Notes: generated by a model from the letters alone, not told the origin. A DNA stretch of 64,000 bases from Caldilineaceae bacterium (GCA_020634755.1 JACKBC010000028.1:1-64000), one strand, 5' to 3'; shown: positions 50,489 through 60,192, numbered from the stretch's first letter. Numbers and translations: made by a program.

Positions 50489-53089
50489 TTACGCCGAAAA
50501 ATCGAGCCGCATGAGCTGATCGCCCTGGCGAATTTCCATCTGGTTGCTGCCCAGCGCCACCGTGCAATATGGATTTTCCATATGCTTGAAATTGGCAATT
50601 GGCATCTCGCGCTCATTGACCAGCAACGGACCCTCCCAGCCAAAATCGATGGTTTCGCCACGCAGCGTATCGGCATGAACCGAACTCGCTTCCAGCGAAA
50701 CATCAAGCGCCAGAATTTTCTCTTGAAATTGGGCAAAGCTGCCATCCTGCGCCGCCCGCCCCATCATACAAAGCCATACATTCTGCGCACCATGCGACCG
50801 CAATTCTCGATAGGCATTTCTGCCGCGCGTAGCCTGCTGCACGCCGTGGGTGGCGGTTAAAGCCACATATCCTTCGCCCACGCGGGCAAAGGCCCAACCA
50901 TCACGCAGCGTGGATTCGTCAAATGCGTAAGCCGGAAAATAAGCGTGGGTAAAGCCCAGCCAGTCTTCAGCGGGGAGCTGATGCACGGCGACTAAGACGT
51001 CTTTCCATTGGGCTACGCGCGGCAGAATGGCATTACCATGCCATGCATTAGGACGATGCGAACCGTCCTCGCTTACGCACGCGGGGTGATTGACAAAGAT
51101 AACGGCATCTGGACCAAAAGTGGCTTGCCAGATGTGCTGCTGATACCCGGACGCACCGGGCAGATAATCCTGAACCGAACAGAGCATATAATCGGGCGTT
51201 TTGTATGTAACCTTGTTGACTGCCCACTGTCCCTCCGCCAGATCGCACCACGGCTCTAGCTGGCCGGCGTGGTGCTCGCGGCTCCACATTTCATCAGGCA
51301 GATCGGTAGCAATATCGGCAATGATCAGCGGGAAGGTGTAGTTGGCGGCGCAAGCAATGCTCACCACGCCCAGAATGCGCTCGTTATAAATGCCCATGCC
51401 CCACAGCAGACGTGATATACCCGATGTTGGCTCCAGATAGCCGCTTTTGATATACGGTGTGTAAGTGCGCCCATGTGTCGAGCCAAATAGACCGCCATAT
51501 GAATTGACCGCCAAAATCAGCAGCAGCTTGTCCAGCACAATGGCGGCCATTTCAGCCACTTCATCACTCTCGGCCAAGTCCACCAGATGGGTGAGCGCCA
51601 GGACATCTTCCTCAAAATAGGTGTTGGAATCCCATTCGCGGAAACCGCCTGCCGCCCGCTTACGCAGCCAGGAGAGCGCCATGCGTTCGCCCTTTTCTCT
51701 GTGCCAGGCGCCGGGCTGATTGACGTTGGAAAACAAGTCATCCTCAAAAAGTTGGCCCGCTAAAATCTCGCAGGTGTGAAAGAGAATCTGATGGTTCTCC
51801 GACCAATAGCACATGGCGTCGTTGCCCGGTTCGTCCATCCAATATTTAAAGTTGAGAATACAGTCTTGCAGCGGCTGACGCAGTTCATCGGGAAACTGGG
51901 GCTCTTCCCAGAAGCGATAGATCATGCCCAGCAGCCCAACCATATAAAAATCGCTGCAATCGCTGCGGGCATTGATCGACTCGATCTGCGCCAGGATAGG
52001 TTCGGTTTTGACCAAGTCCCACCAGCCCAACGCCATTTTGGCGATCTGGCTAAAGAGGCCGCTTTCGCGGCGGGCGGCGTCGCGCAGCGCCTCAATGCGG
52101 CGCGTGGCGTAGGCTTGCGGCGTATGCGCGTCCGGCGGCTGTGTGGCAAGTTGGTTCGTAACAAAGTGGTTATTGACTACGCGACATTCCAATACGCGCT
52201 GCACGCGCATGTTGCGCACATAATACGATTCCGGATCGGCCATGAGCACAATGTGATACGGCCCTTCGGGAAATTGATAGGCTTTGCCCAGGCGAACGCT
52301 CGAGAGCGGTTTCGCATTGGTGTGGCGCTCGGAATGAATGCGGCCATCCGGCGTCTGCAGGCGGATGCAAATGTTCTGCTTAACCTCGACCGGCCACTCT
52401 ATTGTCACCACCTCATCGCTGGTGAAAATATCGCGATCCAAATAGGCTTGGGCAAAGAGCGTTTCCAATTGCTGACGCAATTGCACCGGCTCAATATTGG
52501 TCGCCAATACCACCCGCCAATCGGGCGGGCAATCGGCAATTTGCAGCGCCATCACATTGGGGTTTTCGCGAATGGCCACGGTTTCAAAGCGCACCCAAAG
52601 TTGGTTGCGACCCGCATCAAAATGAGCAGCCAAAGAGACCGTGTGCGGTATCTGGTGGTGAAACTGATCGCAGCGCCCCACATGTTGGCCATTTAGCCAC
52701 ACATCCGCCGGGCCATTGGTGGTGAGTTGCAGCGCCACATCGGCGGCCTGGGCACACTCGACCTGCGCCGTCGCCCACACCGTCACGTGATGACAGGTGT
52801 GGTAAAACGCGCTCACATCCACAAAGTGATCATCATCGCAGATAAAGGCGCGCCAGGTTAATTCCTGTGGTTCGCGCTCATTATGCGCAAAGTTCACCTT
52901 TTCCAATTCCACAGGCACCCCAGCAATGCCCGGTTCGGCACAATAATAATGCTGGGCAATATTGGTTTTAAGAGCGGCCCCTTCACCGCTAAACCGGGCG
53001 AGCTGTTCCACGGGCTGAGCCAAGGGACCGGCCACCAGCCAGTTGTGGACAAAGCCATTTATAAGAGAATACGTAATTTCTTGGGGCAT
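50489..53089 (-). CDS. Large cytoplasmic-looking protein, possible carbohydrate-active enzyme
   Basis: 866 aa from ATG 53089; no signal peptide and no ribosome site seen. N-terminal half is beta-rich (WLVAGPLAQPVEQLARFSGEG, VDVSAFYHTC, VWLNGQHVGR looks like a galactose-binding jelly roll). The C-terminal half is helical with Trp/His/Asp-rich segments (MCYWSENHQILFHT, GGFREWDSNTYFEEDVLALTHLVDL, YGGLFGSTHGRTYTPYIKSGYLEPTSG), resembling alpha/alpha-barrel glycoside hydrolases or lyases. Its place between PhyH/transporter genes and redox genes suits a role on imported saccharide. Family not identified. Confidence 0.6.
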   Translation of the reverse strand: MPQEITYSLINGFVHNWLVAGPLAQPVEQLARFSGEGAALKTNIAQHYYCAEPGIAGVPVELEKVNFAHNEREPQELTWRAFICDDDHFVDVSAFYHTCHHVTVWATAQVECAQAADVALQLTTNGPADVWLNGQHVGRCDQFHHQIPHTVSLAAHFDAGRNQLWVRFETVAIRENPNVMALQIADCPPDWRVVLATNIEPVQLRQQLETLFAQAYLDRDIFTSDEVVTIEWPVEVKQNICIRLQTPDGRIHSERHTNAKPLSSVRLGKAYQFPEGPYHIVLMADPESYYVRNMRVQRVLECRVVNNHFVTNQLATQPPDAHTPQAYATRRIEALRDAARRESGLFSQIAKMALGWWDLVKTEPILAQIESINARSDCSDFYMVGLLGMIYRFWEEPQFPDELRQPLQDCILNFKYWMDEPGNDAMCYWSENHQILFHTCEILAGQLFEDDLFSNVNQPGAWHREKGERMALSWLRKRAAGGFREWDSNTYFEEDVLALTHLVDLAESDEVAEMAAIVLDKLLLILAVNSYGGLFGSTHGRTYTPYIKSGYLEPTSGISRLLWGMGIYNERILGVVSIACAANYTFPLIIADIATDLPDEMWSREHHAGQLEPWCDLAEGQWAVNKVTYKTPDYMLCSVQDYLPGASGYQQHIWQATFGPDAVIFVNHPACVSEDGSHRPNAWHGNAILPRVAQWKDVLVAVHQLPAEDWLGFTHAYFPAYAFDESTLRDGWAFARVGEGYVALTATHGVQQATRGRNAYRELRSHGAQNVWLCMMGRAAQDGSFAQFQEKILALDVSLEASSVHADTLRGETIDFGWEGPLLVNEREMPIANFKHMENPYCTVALGSNQMEIRQGDQLMRLDFSA

Positions 53090-53109
53090 TATTTTCAATA
53101 CTATCGGAT

Positions 53110-53213
53110 GGCTCTTTGGGGGTGGCCGCACATGTCCCCAGCACTTTCCACGAAATGCGTCGGGAAACAAAATCTAGTGTCGGGGACGTCATACCTTAAG
53201 CCCCCAAAGAGCC
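53110..53213. repeat. Foldback element with 13-bp perfect inverted ends
   Basis: GGCTCTTTGGGGG (53110-53122) and CCCCCAAAGAGCC (53201-53213), with nested GTCCCC and GGGGAC inside. 104 bp in all, located just upstream of the 866-aa gene start. Confidence 0.7.
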
Positions 53214-53319
53214 GTGCTTTTTGTAACACTGGTTAATTTGGGCAGCAGAACCATTTCTTACTGCAAAAGCTGTGTAAACCTAAGCTGTCTGAAAAGTCAC
53301 AAGTGGGTCCAAAAATATT

Positions 53320-53374
53320 CCGGGAAAGGGCCCATTGCGCATGATGTGACCAGGATTTCGTGGCCCTTTCCCGG
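53320..53374 (-). terminator. Terminator of the PhyH-containing transcript
   Basis: CCGGGAAAGGGCC (53320-53332) and GGCCCTTTCCCGG (53362-53374) form a perfect 13-bp stem. On the minus strand AATATTTTT follows. It lies 66 bases after the PhyH stop. Confidence 0.75.
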
Positions 53375-53439
53375 CATGTGACACACCTCTACCACCTTTT
53401 CAGACCGCTTCTAAAAAATTGGGGCCATCTGGACCCGAT

Positions 53440-54297
53440 TTAAAACCGCTTGGCCTTCACCATCTCTTCATGCTCAGGCAGATAGGGCACGCCTTTAATG
53501 TCCCAAGAAGCGCGCCCCAACACGGCGTGAATGCCCATCAGTTGACGACGGCGCGGCGTATTGGCCCAATCCACAATGACCTCTGGCGGCAAGCCATTGA
53601 CCCACTTCTTCACCCAGAAGGGTTGATAGCCGTAGATCAGAATGCGGCGGTCACGGTTGCTCACATTGGCAGTGCCGGTGTGCCACAGCGTTACGTCCCA
53701 CAAAATGGCGCTACCCGCCGTCCCCACAATCTTCTTCATACCGGGCATTTGCTCCAGTTTTTCATCCCGGAAATCATCGCGCGGCGGATCTTCGTCGCGC
53801 TTGTGGCTGCCCGGAACAATACTAAAGCAGCCCATGCTTTCATCCTGATCGTCCAAGAAATAGAAGACTTTGGCTTTGAGCACATATTGCGGATGGCGAT
53901 AGGGCGGCCAATCGCGATGCCAGGCCGTGTGAGCATTGGTGCCTGCATGGTGACAATGGGCCACAATTTCCATGGTCTGCACGGTGGGGCCAATCACTTC
54001 TTCCACCAGCGGCATCATGCGTGGATTATCGGCTATATCCAGAAAAACGGTATCGTGCTCGTAGGGATTGCCCATGGTGTGCGCGTCGGGCCCGTGGCCA
54101 TAACCGCCCTTAAAGACGCCACTTTGCACCATGTCGCGCCAGGCCTGTTCGGTGGCGGATTGAACTTTTTCATATGCGGCGCGCGCGCGGGCCAGCGTGT
54201 CGGCATCCAGCGCGTTGTCAATCAGAATATAGCCTTCTTCACGAAATTGCGTAAGTTGCGCCGCGGTCATTTCCGCGGGCGAGATATCAGCAATCAT
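53440..54297 (-). CDS. Phytanoyl-CoA dioxygenase family (PhyH-like) Fe(II)/2-oxoglutarate oxygenase
   Basis: 285 aa. Double-stranded beta-helix fold with iron ligands H127-x-D129 in AWHRDW and distal H206 in DVTLWHTGTANVS, and the 2-oxoglutarate Arg in NRDRRILIYGY. Bacterial members hydroxylate small molecules, including compatible solutes, phosphonates and sugar-like compounds; substrate unknown. The start is the second of two overlapping ATGs; AAGGAG fits both. It begins 12 bases after the second binding-protein gene, so its substrate may be what that transporter imports. Confidence 0.9.
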   Translation of the reverse strand: MIADISPAEMTAAQLTQFREEGYILIDNALDADTLARARAAYEKVQSATEQAWRDMVQSGVFKGGYGHGPDAHTMGNPYEHDTVFLDIADNPRMMPLVEEVIGPTVQTMEIVAHCHHAGTNAHTAWHRDWPPYRHPQYVLKAKVFYFLDDQDESMGCFSIVPGSHKRDEDPPRDDFRDEKLEQMPGMKKIVGTAGSAILWDVTLWHTGTANVSNRDRRILIYGYQPFWVKKWVNGLPPEVIVDWANTPRRRQLMGIHAVLGRASWDIKGVPYLPEHEEMVKAKRF

Positions 54298-54309
54298 TCA
54301 TGTATCTCC

Positions 54310-56337
54310 TTATGCACTGTGTGCATCTGGGTTTTCCCAGTAAAGCTGCGCCGGGTTGACCAGCGATTCATCACGCGTGGCGTCTTGCAAAGCGTACCCT
54401 TCGGCCACGTTGCGCAGGTCATTATGGGCAATAATTGGGCCGGGTAATTCACCCAGAATACCCACAGCGGGCACTTGCTCGGCCCAAATGTCCATGATCT
54501 GGGCAAAATATTCGTTGCGTTTGGCCTCATCTGGCTCTACCAACGCTTGTCCCCAAATCTCCCAACTGGTCCACAGAAAGTGTCCTTCCGGCGGCGGCGC
54601 GCCATTGGGATCATCGCGGTTGCGATACCAACGGCCCCACGCGCCAGCCCACGGCCTATCGAGCAATTCGCCAATGTAATAATTTGAGTGTGAGAGGAAG
54701 GGCAAAATATCGTGACCAGCGCCCCACCAGGAAGCATCCATTTCGTTGGCCGCCCAACGCTCTTCATAAAGCGAGCGCTCCATGGATTTGTAGGTCGCTT
54801 TTACGCCAATGTCGGCCAGATACTTAGTCACCAAAATAGCGGCCTCGGCAGACGGCGCGCCCGGGGCGTCAATCCCCTCAATGACAAAGCTAATCGCCTC
54901 GCCGCTGCCGTCTGGCCAGACGCGCATCCCCTCGCCATTTTTCTCGCTGTAGCCAGCTTCATCCAACACCTGATTGGCCTGCTCAACATCATAAAATGCA
55001 AAGGCCTTGGTGGCCGCTTCGTGATATTGCGGCGAAATCGAACTGGGGCTCGCCTGACGCGGCGTCCCGAGCCCCTCATAGATAATCTCGTTAATGGCCG
55101 CTCGATCAACGCTCATGTTGAGCGCCGTGCGCACCTCGCGGTTCTGGAAGAACGCGGACAATCGCTCATTCTTGTTGGCATGGTTAATCGAGAGCGTATC
55201 GCCATTGGATGTGGGCCCAAGCAGGATCTGATAGTTGCCGGACTCTTCGTTCTCTTTGTAAAGCGTATAGTTGGCAATCTGAACGTGCCGCCCCTGGAAG
55301 TCAATTTCGCCGTTGATAATCCACAGATTGAAAACCTCATCCGTGTCAAAAAGCCGATGCTGAATGTGATCAATATAGGGCAACTGATTCCCCTCGGCAT
55401 CTATCTGATGAAAATAGGGGTTGCGCTCCATGACGAAAAGCTCTTCGGAAAGCTGATTGACCGCGCGCCACGGACCCACCGTCGGCTTTTCGGGGTTCAA
55501 ATACCAGCTGTCGCGATCCAAATAATATTGATCCCACCCATCAAAGCCCGCAGCATCGGATGCCGCCTGTAGTGCATCGGGATCATCGGTTGTCTCGGGC
55601 AAGAACTGCTGCATATAGTGCCCCGGTGTAAAGGGCTGCGAACGCGACATAAAGTCAATAAAGAGCGGTTTGGGATCTGCAAATTTAATTTGCACCGTGT
55701 ATTGATCCGGCGTGCTCACTTCCATCAACACGCGGGGATCCCCGGTGGAAAAGTTGACCGGCGGCGCCGGCGTCAACGCCTCATTCTGCGCCACGTATTC
55801 ATACCACCAGCTAAAAGCGCTGCTGTCAAATGGCGTGCCGTCGGACCACTGCAACCCCTCGCGCAAATGCAGCGTAAACTCAGAAGCATCATCATTCTGC
55901 TCCCAAGACTCGAGCAAATCGGGCAGCTTATTGAGTTCCAGATCATAGCGGATCAGGCTGCTATCTTGCACTTTAGAAGGCCCCCAACGGTCGGAAACGC
56001 CCTTAAACGCGCGACGCATGGTGCCGCCATAGCTCCCAATGGTGGATGTCACCGTGACCACCGTGGGCGCCAGCGGCAACCGCTCGGCAACCGGCGGCAA
56101 TGCCCCCTGAGCGACCAGATCCGCCAGCATGGGGGCTTCGTTATATTGGGAGGGCGCGCTGGCGGCTTCACTGCCAGCTGGCGCCGCCGCTTCTTGGGCC
56201 GCGGGCGCGGCCTCTTGCACGGGCGCAGTGGGAGCCGGCGCGCCACATGCCACCACGGCCACGCCCACGCCGGTCAGCGCGCTAAATTGCATAAATTGAC
56301 GACGCGAAATGCGCCTACTGCTTTGCTCCTTTGCCAT
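54310..56337 (-). CDS. ABC transporter substrate-binding protein, family 5 (copy 2)
   Basis: 675 aa. Twin-arginine signal RRISRRQFMQF with lipobox VVACG and an Ala/Pro-rich linker. Body is an SBP_bac_5 protein (LREGLQWSDGTPF, ERNPYFHQIDAEGNQLPYIDHI, QNREVRTALNMSVDR). It is a clear paralogue of the 60289-62301 protein: both have YNEAPMLADLV and FKGVSDRWGP segments and the same length class. AAAGGAGAG precedes the ATG. Such long family 5 proteins bind oligopeptides or oligosaccharides. It lies downstream of OppD and is separated from it by two repeat elements. Confidence 0.92.
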   Translation of the reverse strand: MAKEQSSRRISRRQFMQFSALTGVGVAVVACGAPAPTAPVQEAAPAAQEAAAPAGSEAASAPSQYNEAPMLADLVAQGALPPVAERLPLAPTVVTVTSTIGSYGGTMRRAFKGVSDRWGPSKVQDSSLIRYDLELNKLPDLLESWEQNDDASEFTLHLREGLQWSDGTPFDSSAFSWWYEYVAQNEALTPAPPVNFSTGDPRVLMEVSTPDQYTVQIKFADPKPLFIDFMSRSQPFTPGHYMQQFLPETTDDPDALQAASDAAGFDGWDQYYLDRDSWYLNPEKPTVGPWRAVNQLSEELFVMERNPYFHQIDAEGNQLPYIDHIQHRLFDTDEVFNLWIINGEIDFQGRHVQIANYTLYKENEESGNYQILLGPTSNGDTLSINHANKNERLSAFFQNREVRTALNMSVDRAAINEIIYEGLGTPRQASPSSISPQYHEAATKAFAFYDVEQANQVLDEAGYSEKNGEGMRVWPDGSGEAISFVIEGIDAPGAPSAEAAILVTKYLADIGVKATYKSMERSLYEERWAANEMDASWWGAGHDILPFLSHSNYYIGELLDRPWAGAWGRWYRNRDDPNGAPPPEGHFLWTSWEIWGQALVEPDEAKRNEYFAQIMDIWAEQVPAVGILGELPGPIIAHNDLRNVAEGYALQDATRDESLVNPAQLYWENPDAHSA

Positions 56338-56370
56338 AACGTTCTCTCCTTTGGATTAGAATTTGTCAGC

Positions 56371-56455
56371 AGATCGCAACGGGCAGAAATAGGGGCGAGG
56401 TTACTAAACGGAGCCAATGCCCGAATCGTCCACACCGTTGCAGTGCACTGATTAT
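56371..56455. repeat. CGCAACGG/CCGTTGCG family element (copy A)
   Basis: From GATCGCAACGGGCAGAAATAGG to CACACCGTTGCAGTGCACTGA, near-inverted ends. It starts 34 bases upstream of the copy 2 binding-protein ATG. Confidence 0.78.
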
Positions 56456-56565
56456 CAGTAGAAAGTCACTTTTTCAACATCCAACAATGCCATGCAAAAC
56501 GAGAGCAACAATCTGCCAAATGGGCACAAAATTTCCTATACAGGAGACATGGGGAGTAATCATTA

Positions 56566-56648
56566 GATCGCAACGGCAAGAGATAGCGTAGGATTCAACA
56601 ATCGAAACCGACGCCTAGATCGCCAACACCGGTGCGGTGTAATGTGAG
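56566..56648. repeat. CGCAACGG/CCGTTGCG family element (copy B)
   Basis: GATCGCAACGGCAAGAGATAG on the left and CCAACACCGGTGCGGTGTAA on the right; about 110 bp from copy A and in the same orientation. Lies 32 bases after the oppD stop. Nothing else recognised in the 342-base spacer. Confidence 0.78.
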
Positions 56649-56679
56649 TAAGTAGTCCAAGGACTTGGGGAGTTTGGGC

Positions 56680-57717
56680 CTACTCGTATAGGACGCAACG
56701 CACTTTATGCCCAGGCTCAACTTCCAAAAAAGGTGGGTCTTTCTCATCGCAGACGCCTCTAATGGCGTGGCGACAGCGCGGATGAAACGGACAGCCTTTC
56801 GGAATCGAATAGGGATCCGGCACGGAACCGCGAATAGCCGATAGCGGGCCGCTTTTATCTTGCAGCGATTTGGCGCCCAACCGTGGAATTGAGCGCAGCA
56901 AGGCTTGGGTATAGGGGTGTTTGGGGCTGTAGAAGATGGTGTCTACATCTGCCATTTCTACGGCCTGCCCCAAATACATGACGATCACGTAATCTACCAT
57001 TTGGGCAATCACGCCCAGGTCATGGGTAATGAAGATAATGGCCATGCCCAGCTCTTCCTGCAGGCTGCGCATGAGAGTGAGGATCTGCGCTTGCGTGGTC
57101 ACATCCAGGGCGGTGGTCGGCTCATCGGCAATGAGCAGCGCCGGGTGACAGGAAAGCGCCATGGCAATCATGGCGCGCTGACGCATACCACCGGAGAGTT
57201 GGTGTGGGTAGCGGTCGATAATGCGCGCCGGCTGGGGCATATTTACTTTAGTGAGAATATCGAGCGTTTGCTCGCGCGCCTCTTCTTCGCTTACGTTGCG
57301 ATGCAGTCGAATGGCTTCCATGATCTGGTTGCCAATGGTATGGACTGGACTCAGCGAGGTCATTGGCTCCTGAAAAACCATGGATATCTCACCGCCGCGG
57401 ATGTTGCGAATCTCGGCGCCGCGGTGATCCAGCGACACCAGATCAACCACCTCTTCGCCCATGCCGGCGCCATTCTGACGCCGCCGGTAGAGGATCTGCC
57501 CGTCTACAATCTTGCCGGGCGACGGTTCAATGCGCAAAATCGAACGCGCCGTGATGGACTTGCCACAGCCACTTTCACCTACCAGGCCCACAGTTTGCCC
57601 GCGGGCGACGGTAAAGTCTACACCGTCCACGGCGCGCACCGTGCCTTGCTCTAAAAAGAAGTAGGTTTTCAAGTCGCGCACTTCGAGTAATGTTGAATCA
57701 AATGAGTTCATGGCCAT
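56680..57717 (-). CDS. oppD: Oligopeptide/oligosaccharide ABC transporter ATP-binding protein (OppD-type)
   Basis: 345 aa. Walker A GESGCGKS near residues 47-54, Q-loop VFQEPMTSLSP, signature LSGGMRQRAMIAMAL, Walker B PALLIADEPTTALD and switch FITHDLGV, then the OppD/F C-terminal Cys-rich finger (CPFHPRCRHAIRGVCDEKDP), which often binds an iron-sulfur cluster. The usual second ATPase, OppF, is missing here, so this protein may homodimerise or pair with a subunit elsewhere. No clear ribosome site. Confidence 0.93.
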   Translation of the reverse strand: MAMNSFDSTLLEVRDLKTYFFLEQGTVRAVDGVDFTVARGQTVGLVGESGCGKSITARSILRIEPSPGKIVDGQILYRRRQNGAGMGEEVVDLVSLDHRGAEIRNIRGGEISMVFQEPMTSLSPVHTIGNQIMEAIRLHRNVSEEEAREQTLDILTKVNMPQPARIIDRYPHQLSGGMRQRAMIAMALSCHPALLIADEPTTALDVTTQAQILTLMRSLQEELGMAIIFITHDLGVIAQMVDYVIVMYLGQAVEMADVDTIFYSPKHPYTQALLRSIPRLGAKSLQDKSGPLSAIRGSVPDPYSIPKGCPFHPRCRHAIRGVCDEKDPPFLEVEPGHKVRCVLYE

Positions 57718-57771
57718 AAAATTCTTATGCTTAGGTGAGATGTTATACGATATTTTCAGTCGACTGATATT

Positions 57772-58977
57772 CTATTTCGAATAGGGATCTGCGGCGTCAC
57801 GAATGCCATCGCCCAGGAAGTTAAAGGCCAACACCGTCAGCACGACGGCCAGCGCCGGAATGAGCAGCCACGGCGCCAGCGCAACGGTCTTCACCTTTTG
57901 GGCATCTTGCAGCAGCACACCCCAACTAATGGCCGGCGGACGCAACCCCAGCCCGATAAAGCTCAAACCGGTTTCGGAGAGGATGATGCCAGGAATGGAT
58001 AGCGTCAGCGAGGCGATGATGTGGCTCAAAAAAGATGGCAGCATGTGACGCAGGATCACGCGCATTTCGCTGGAGCCGGAAAGGCGCGCCGCCATCACAA
58101 AATCTTCCTCGCGCAAGCTGAGGAAGCGGCCACGCACCACACGCGCCAGCCCCGTCCAGCCCACAAACGAAAGCAGAATCGTAATGCCAAAATAAAGACG
58201 CACGACCGGCCAGTCTGCCGGCAGGGCCGCGGCAAGCGCCATAATCAGCGGAATCTCGGGAACCGAGCGGATAAACTCAATAATGCGTTGAATCACATTA
58301 TCGGCTGTGCCGCCATAATAGCCGGAAATGCCGCCCAAGATGATGCCCAATATCAGGCTAATGACCACGGCGACCAGGCCGATTGTCAGCGAAATGCGGG
58401 CGCCAAAACAGATGCGCGTAAAGAGGTCGCGGGCGCCTTCATCCACACCGAGCAAGAAAAACCCCTGTTCGCCAGCTTCAGGCCCCAGCCCAAAGAGGTG
58501 CTTTTGCGCCGGGAAAAGCCCCCACATTTCATATTCCGGCCCATTCACAAAAAAGCGAATGGGGTACTTTTCGCTGGTATCTTCGGCATAAATGCGCCGC
58601 AGCGTTTCTGGATCGCGTTCCTGAGCAATTTTGTAGACAAACGGGCGCTGGAAATTGCCTTCCTCATCAATAAAGTGCACGCGGGAAGGCGGCGCCAACT
58701 TATAGGATACAAACAGCTCGGACGGATGCGGGTCGGGATTGTAAGGCGCTACAAATTCGGCAAAGACGGCCACGAGATAGAGCAGCACAATGATTACGGC
58801 GCTGACCATGGCCATCCGATGTTTGCGAAACTTCCACCACATGAGCTGCCAGTATGAGGCAACAAAGATCTTTTCGTCTTCGGCCTTAAAACTGCCCTCA
58901 TCAAACGGCTCGTCGTCGTGCCAATTATCCTGCTCTTCAATTTGGTCAAACCAGGTTTTTTCGGTTATTGATGCCAT
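57772..58977 (-). CDS. oppC: Oligopeptide/oligosaccharide ABC transporter permease (OppC-type)
   Basis: 401 aa from ATG 58977. A cytoplasmic N-terminal stretch, one helix near residue 60, a long extracytoplasmic insert (about 85-190) with FFVNGPEYEMWGLFPAQKHLFG, then five helices with the coupling loop AARLSGSSEMRVILRHMLPS. The insert carries the text (AQKHLFGLG and LGVDEGARDLFTRICFGARISL) seen in OppC proteins. It lies 54 bases before oppD. Confidence 0.92.
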   Translation of the reverse strand: MASITEKTWFDQIEEQDNWHDDEPFDEGSFKAEDEKIFVASYWQLMWWKFRKHRMAMVSAVIIVLLYLVAVFAEFVAPYNPDPHPSELFVSYKLAPPSRVHFIDEEGNFQRPFVYKIAQERDPETLRRIYAEDTSEKYPIRFFVNGPEYEMWGLFPAQKHLFGLGPEAGEQGFFLLGVDEGARDLFTRICFGARISLTIGLVAVVISLILGIILGGISGYYGGTADNVIQRIIEFIRSVPEIPLIMALAAALPADWPVVRLYFGITILLSFVGWTGLARVVRGRFLSLREEDFVMAARLSGSSEMRVILRHMLPSFLSHIIASLTLSIPGIILSETGLSFIGLGLRPPAISWGVLLQDAQKVKTVALAPWLLIPALAVVLTVLAFNFLGDGIRDAADPYSK

Positions 58978-58998
58978 TTTTGTTTCACTAAAGAATAT

Positions 58999-59200
58999 GT
59001 AGGTCAAGTTTCCCAACTTGACTAGTTGTCTGGCCGCTTAATTTTTAAAAATCCCGTATGACTTTTGCTTGAGTTGTGATTGCTAAAAGTTAAATATTCG
59101 CGGCACTAAGAACAACTTGGAAAGTTGTTCTACAGCTGTCAATGTGGTAGGTCAAGTTTCCCAACTTGACTAGGGGCAACTTGGAGAGTTGTCCTACAAC
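58999..59200. repeat. Repeat cluster between oppB and oppC
   Basis: A 27-bp exact direct repeat, GTAGGTCAAGTTTCCCAACT then TGACTAG, occurs at 58999-59025 and 59147-59173; each includes TCAAGTT/AACTTGA inverted arms. Between and after them are GAACAACTTGGAAAGTTGTTC (59110-59130) and a GCAACTTGGAGAGTTGTCC variant. Related text occurs at 31171-31192 before rhaI. The cluster fills the 228-base oppB-oppC spacer. Confidence 0.82.
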
Positions 59201-59205
59201 ATTAC

Positions 59206-60192
59206 CTAGTTCACGCGAATACGCGGGTCGGCAATTGCCAAGGCAATGTCGGAAATCAGCGTGCCAACCACAGTCAACGTACTGAGCAACAGAATAAAGC
59301 TACCGGCCAGATACATATCTTGTGACGTAAGCGCCCGCAGCAGCATGGGTCCCGTGGTCTGCAAGCTGAGCACCAGCGCCACGAGAGTGGTGCCGGAGAT
59401 CAAGCTGGCCAGAGACCAACCCACCGTGCTAAAGAATGGATTCAACGCCACGCGCACGGGATATTTCCAAATCAGCCGGTTTTCCCGCAGGCCTTTGGCG
59501 CGCGCCGTTTCCACATAGGGCTTGTTGAGTTCATCCAGCAGGTTGGCGCGCGTAATGCGGATATTGCCCGCCGTGCTGCCAAACGCCAGAATGACCATGG
59601 GGATCCAAATGTGCTTAAGCATATCCACAAATTTGGCCAAACTCCACGGCGCCAGCATATATTCGTTGGAGAATAGGCCACCCACATTCATGCCGAGCTG
59701 GGATTGGGCTAGATACATAATGATCAACGCCAACAAAAAGCCCGGCGTCCCCAAGCCAACAAAGCTAAAGAAGGTCATTAAATAATCCAGCCACGAATAT
59801 TGATGGGTAGCCGAATAGACCCCAATGGGAATCGCAATGAACCAGCTCACAAACAGCGACGAGAGCGATAGAGCCGCCGTTAACGCCAGGCGCTCCCAAA
59901 TCAGGTCCTTGACGGGCTTCTGCCACTCCATGGATTGCCCCCAATCGTTGCGCAGCAGAATGCCGGAGATCCATTTCCAATATTGTTTGTAGAATGGCTC
60001 GCCCAAACCATAGCGGACGCGCAAAGCTTCCAAACGCGCCTCGTCTACCTCGTCGCCTTGGGCGCGTAGCTGCGCCGCGTAGGAGGTGAGAAAATCACCA
60101 GGCGGCGCTTGAATGATGACAAATGAAAGAAATGAAATCACGATCAATGTCGGGATCATATAGAGCACACGACGCAAAATAAAGATGGCCAT
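59206..60192 (-). CDS. oppB: Oligopeptide/oligosaccharide ABC transporter permease (OppB-type)
   Basis: 328 aa with six helices: ILRRVLYMIPTLIVISFLSFVIIQ at the start, the OppB-type APPGDF motif and RYGLGEPFYKQYWKWISG, and the coupling loop YVETARAKGLRENRLIWKYPVRVAL. Forms the membrane channel with OppC. It starts 96 bases after the first binding-protein gene, with a terminator-like hairpin in that gap. Confidence 0.93.
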   Translation of the reverse strand: MAIFILRRVLYMIPTLIVISFLSFVIIQAPPGDFLTSYAAQLRAQGDEVDEARLEALRVRYGLGEPFYKQYWKWISGILLRNDWGQSMEWQKPVKDLIWERLALTAALSLSSLFVSWFIAIPIGVYSATHQYSWLDYLMTFFSFVGLGTPGFLLALIIMYLAQSQLGMNVGGLFSNEYMLAPWSLAKFVDMLKHIWIPMVILAFGSTAGNIRITRANLLDELNKPYVETARAKGLRENRLIWKYPVRVALNPFFSTVGWSLASLISGTTLVALVLSLQTTGPMLLRALTSQDMYLAGSFILLLSTLTVVGTLISDIALAIADPRIRVN

